64,000 bases of DNA from Rhinopithecus roxellana (taxonomy: Eukaryota; Chordata; Mammalia; Primates; Cercopithecidae), in contig NC_044561.1 in the NCBI RefSeq assembly GCF_007565055.1, positions 28,180,114 through 28,244,113 on the forward strand. Direction: 5' to 3'. The translations under genes and the position numbers were made by a program. Within the stretch, counting starts at the first letter, position 1, and the number at the start of each line of letters is the position of its first letter. The notes under the pieces were generated by a model. The model searched no databases. It was given only the letters and a program-made list of their open reading frames with translations, and was not told where the DNA came from. This document shows positions 63,962 to 64,000 of this stretch, in pieces.

Positions 63962-64000
63962 GCTAGGCGAGGTGATGTGCGCCTATAATCCCAGCTACTC
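63962..64000 (+). repeat. older Alu, continuation (window edge)
   Basis: Resumes the Alu begun at 63507 with gctaggcgaggtgatgtgcg and cctataatcccagctactc. Confidence 0.93.

Larger units (their letters stand above)
61257..64000 (-). other. GRAMD4: GRAMD4 5' intron (partial)
   Basis: Non-coding. Unique to about 62960, with a possible L2 trace at about 61745-61930, then Alus (62972-63271, 63507-63640 plus 63962-64000 interrupted, 63641-63946). The 63275-63500 interval is AT-rich. Confidence 0.8.

Overview
This is primate nuclear DNA. It is saturated with Alu elements, carries a THE1/MST-type LTR and decayed L1, MIR and hAT fragments, and has two vertebrate genes built from small exons with canonical GT-AG introns. 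I recognise the genes as CERK (ceramide kinase; only its last coding exon and 3'UTR, plus strand) and GRAMD4 (GRAM domain-containing protein 4, also called DIP/KIAA0767; minus strand). They are converging neighbours on human 22q13.31, so the window is that locus in the opposite orientation to the human reference as I remember it. The youngest Alu (63641-63946) carries substitutions typical of the Old World monkey AluYR lineage, and both proteins differ at a few residues from the human sequences I recall. My best guess is a cercopithecid monkey; this is inference.

Layout. 1-1289: last CERK intron. 1290-1362: final CERK coding exon. 1363 to about 4110: CERK 3'UTR. About 4110-8745: intergenic DNA between the two converging 3' ends, with Alus nested in an antisense L1 relic and a GGAT-rich simple repeat. 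About 8745-11226: GRAMD4 3'UTR. 11227-61256: all 18 coding exons of GRAMD4. 61257-64000: 5' intron of GRAMD4. The promoter and 5' non-coding exons lie outside the window.

The 18 coding pieces sum to 1,737 nt, i.e. 578 codons plus stop. Every junction keeps phase, and the length equals the human isoform I remember. The protein has an acidic N-terminus, a coiled coil, membrane segments in the middle and a C-terminal GRAM domain.

The most unusual property of the window is its many short tandem duplications and minisatellites, several touching splice sites. A 35-37 bp unit triplicates the exon 13 acceptor. An about 90 bp unit copies the exon 4 donor. An about 130 bp dispersed copy of the exon 1 donor lies 1.3 kb away. 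A 21 bp array starts near the exon 10 donor, and a 46 bp array ends about 31 bp before the last CERK exon. Two of the copied sites would add in-frame, stop-free peptides (30 and 24 residues) if used. I found no undescribed protein-coding system; the long open frames in repeats are artefacts of repeat periodicity.
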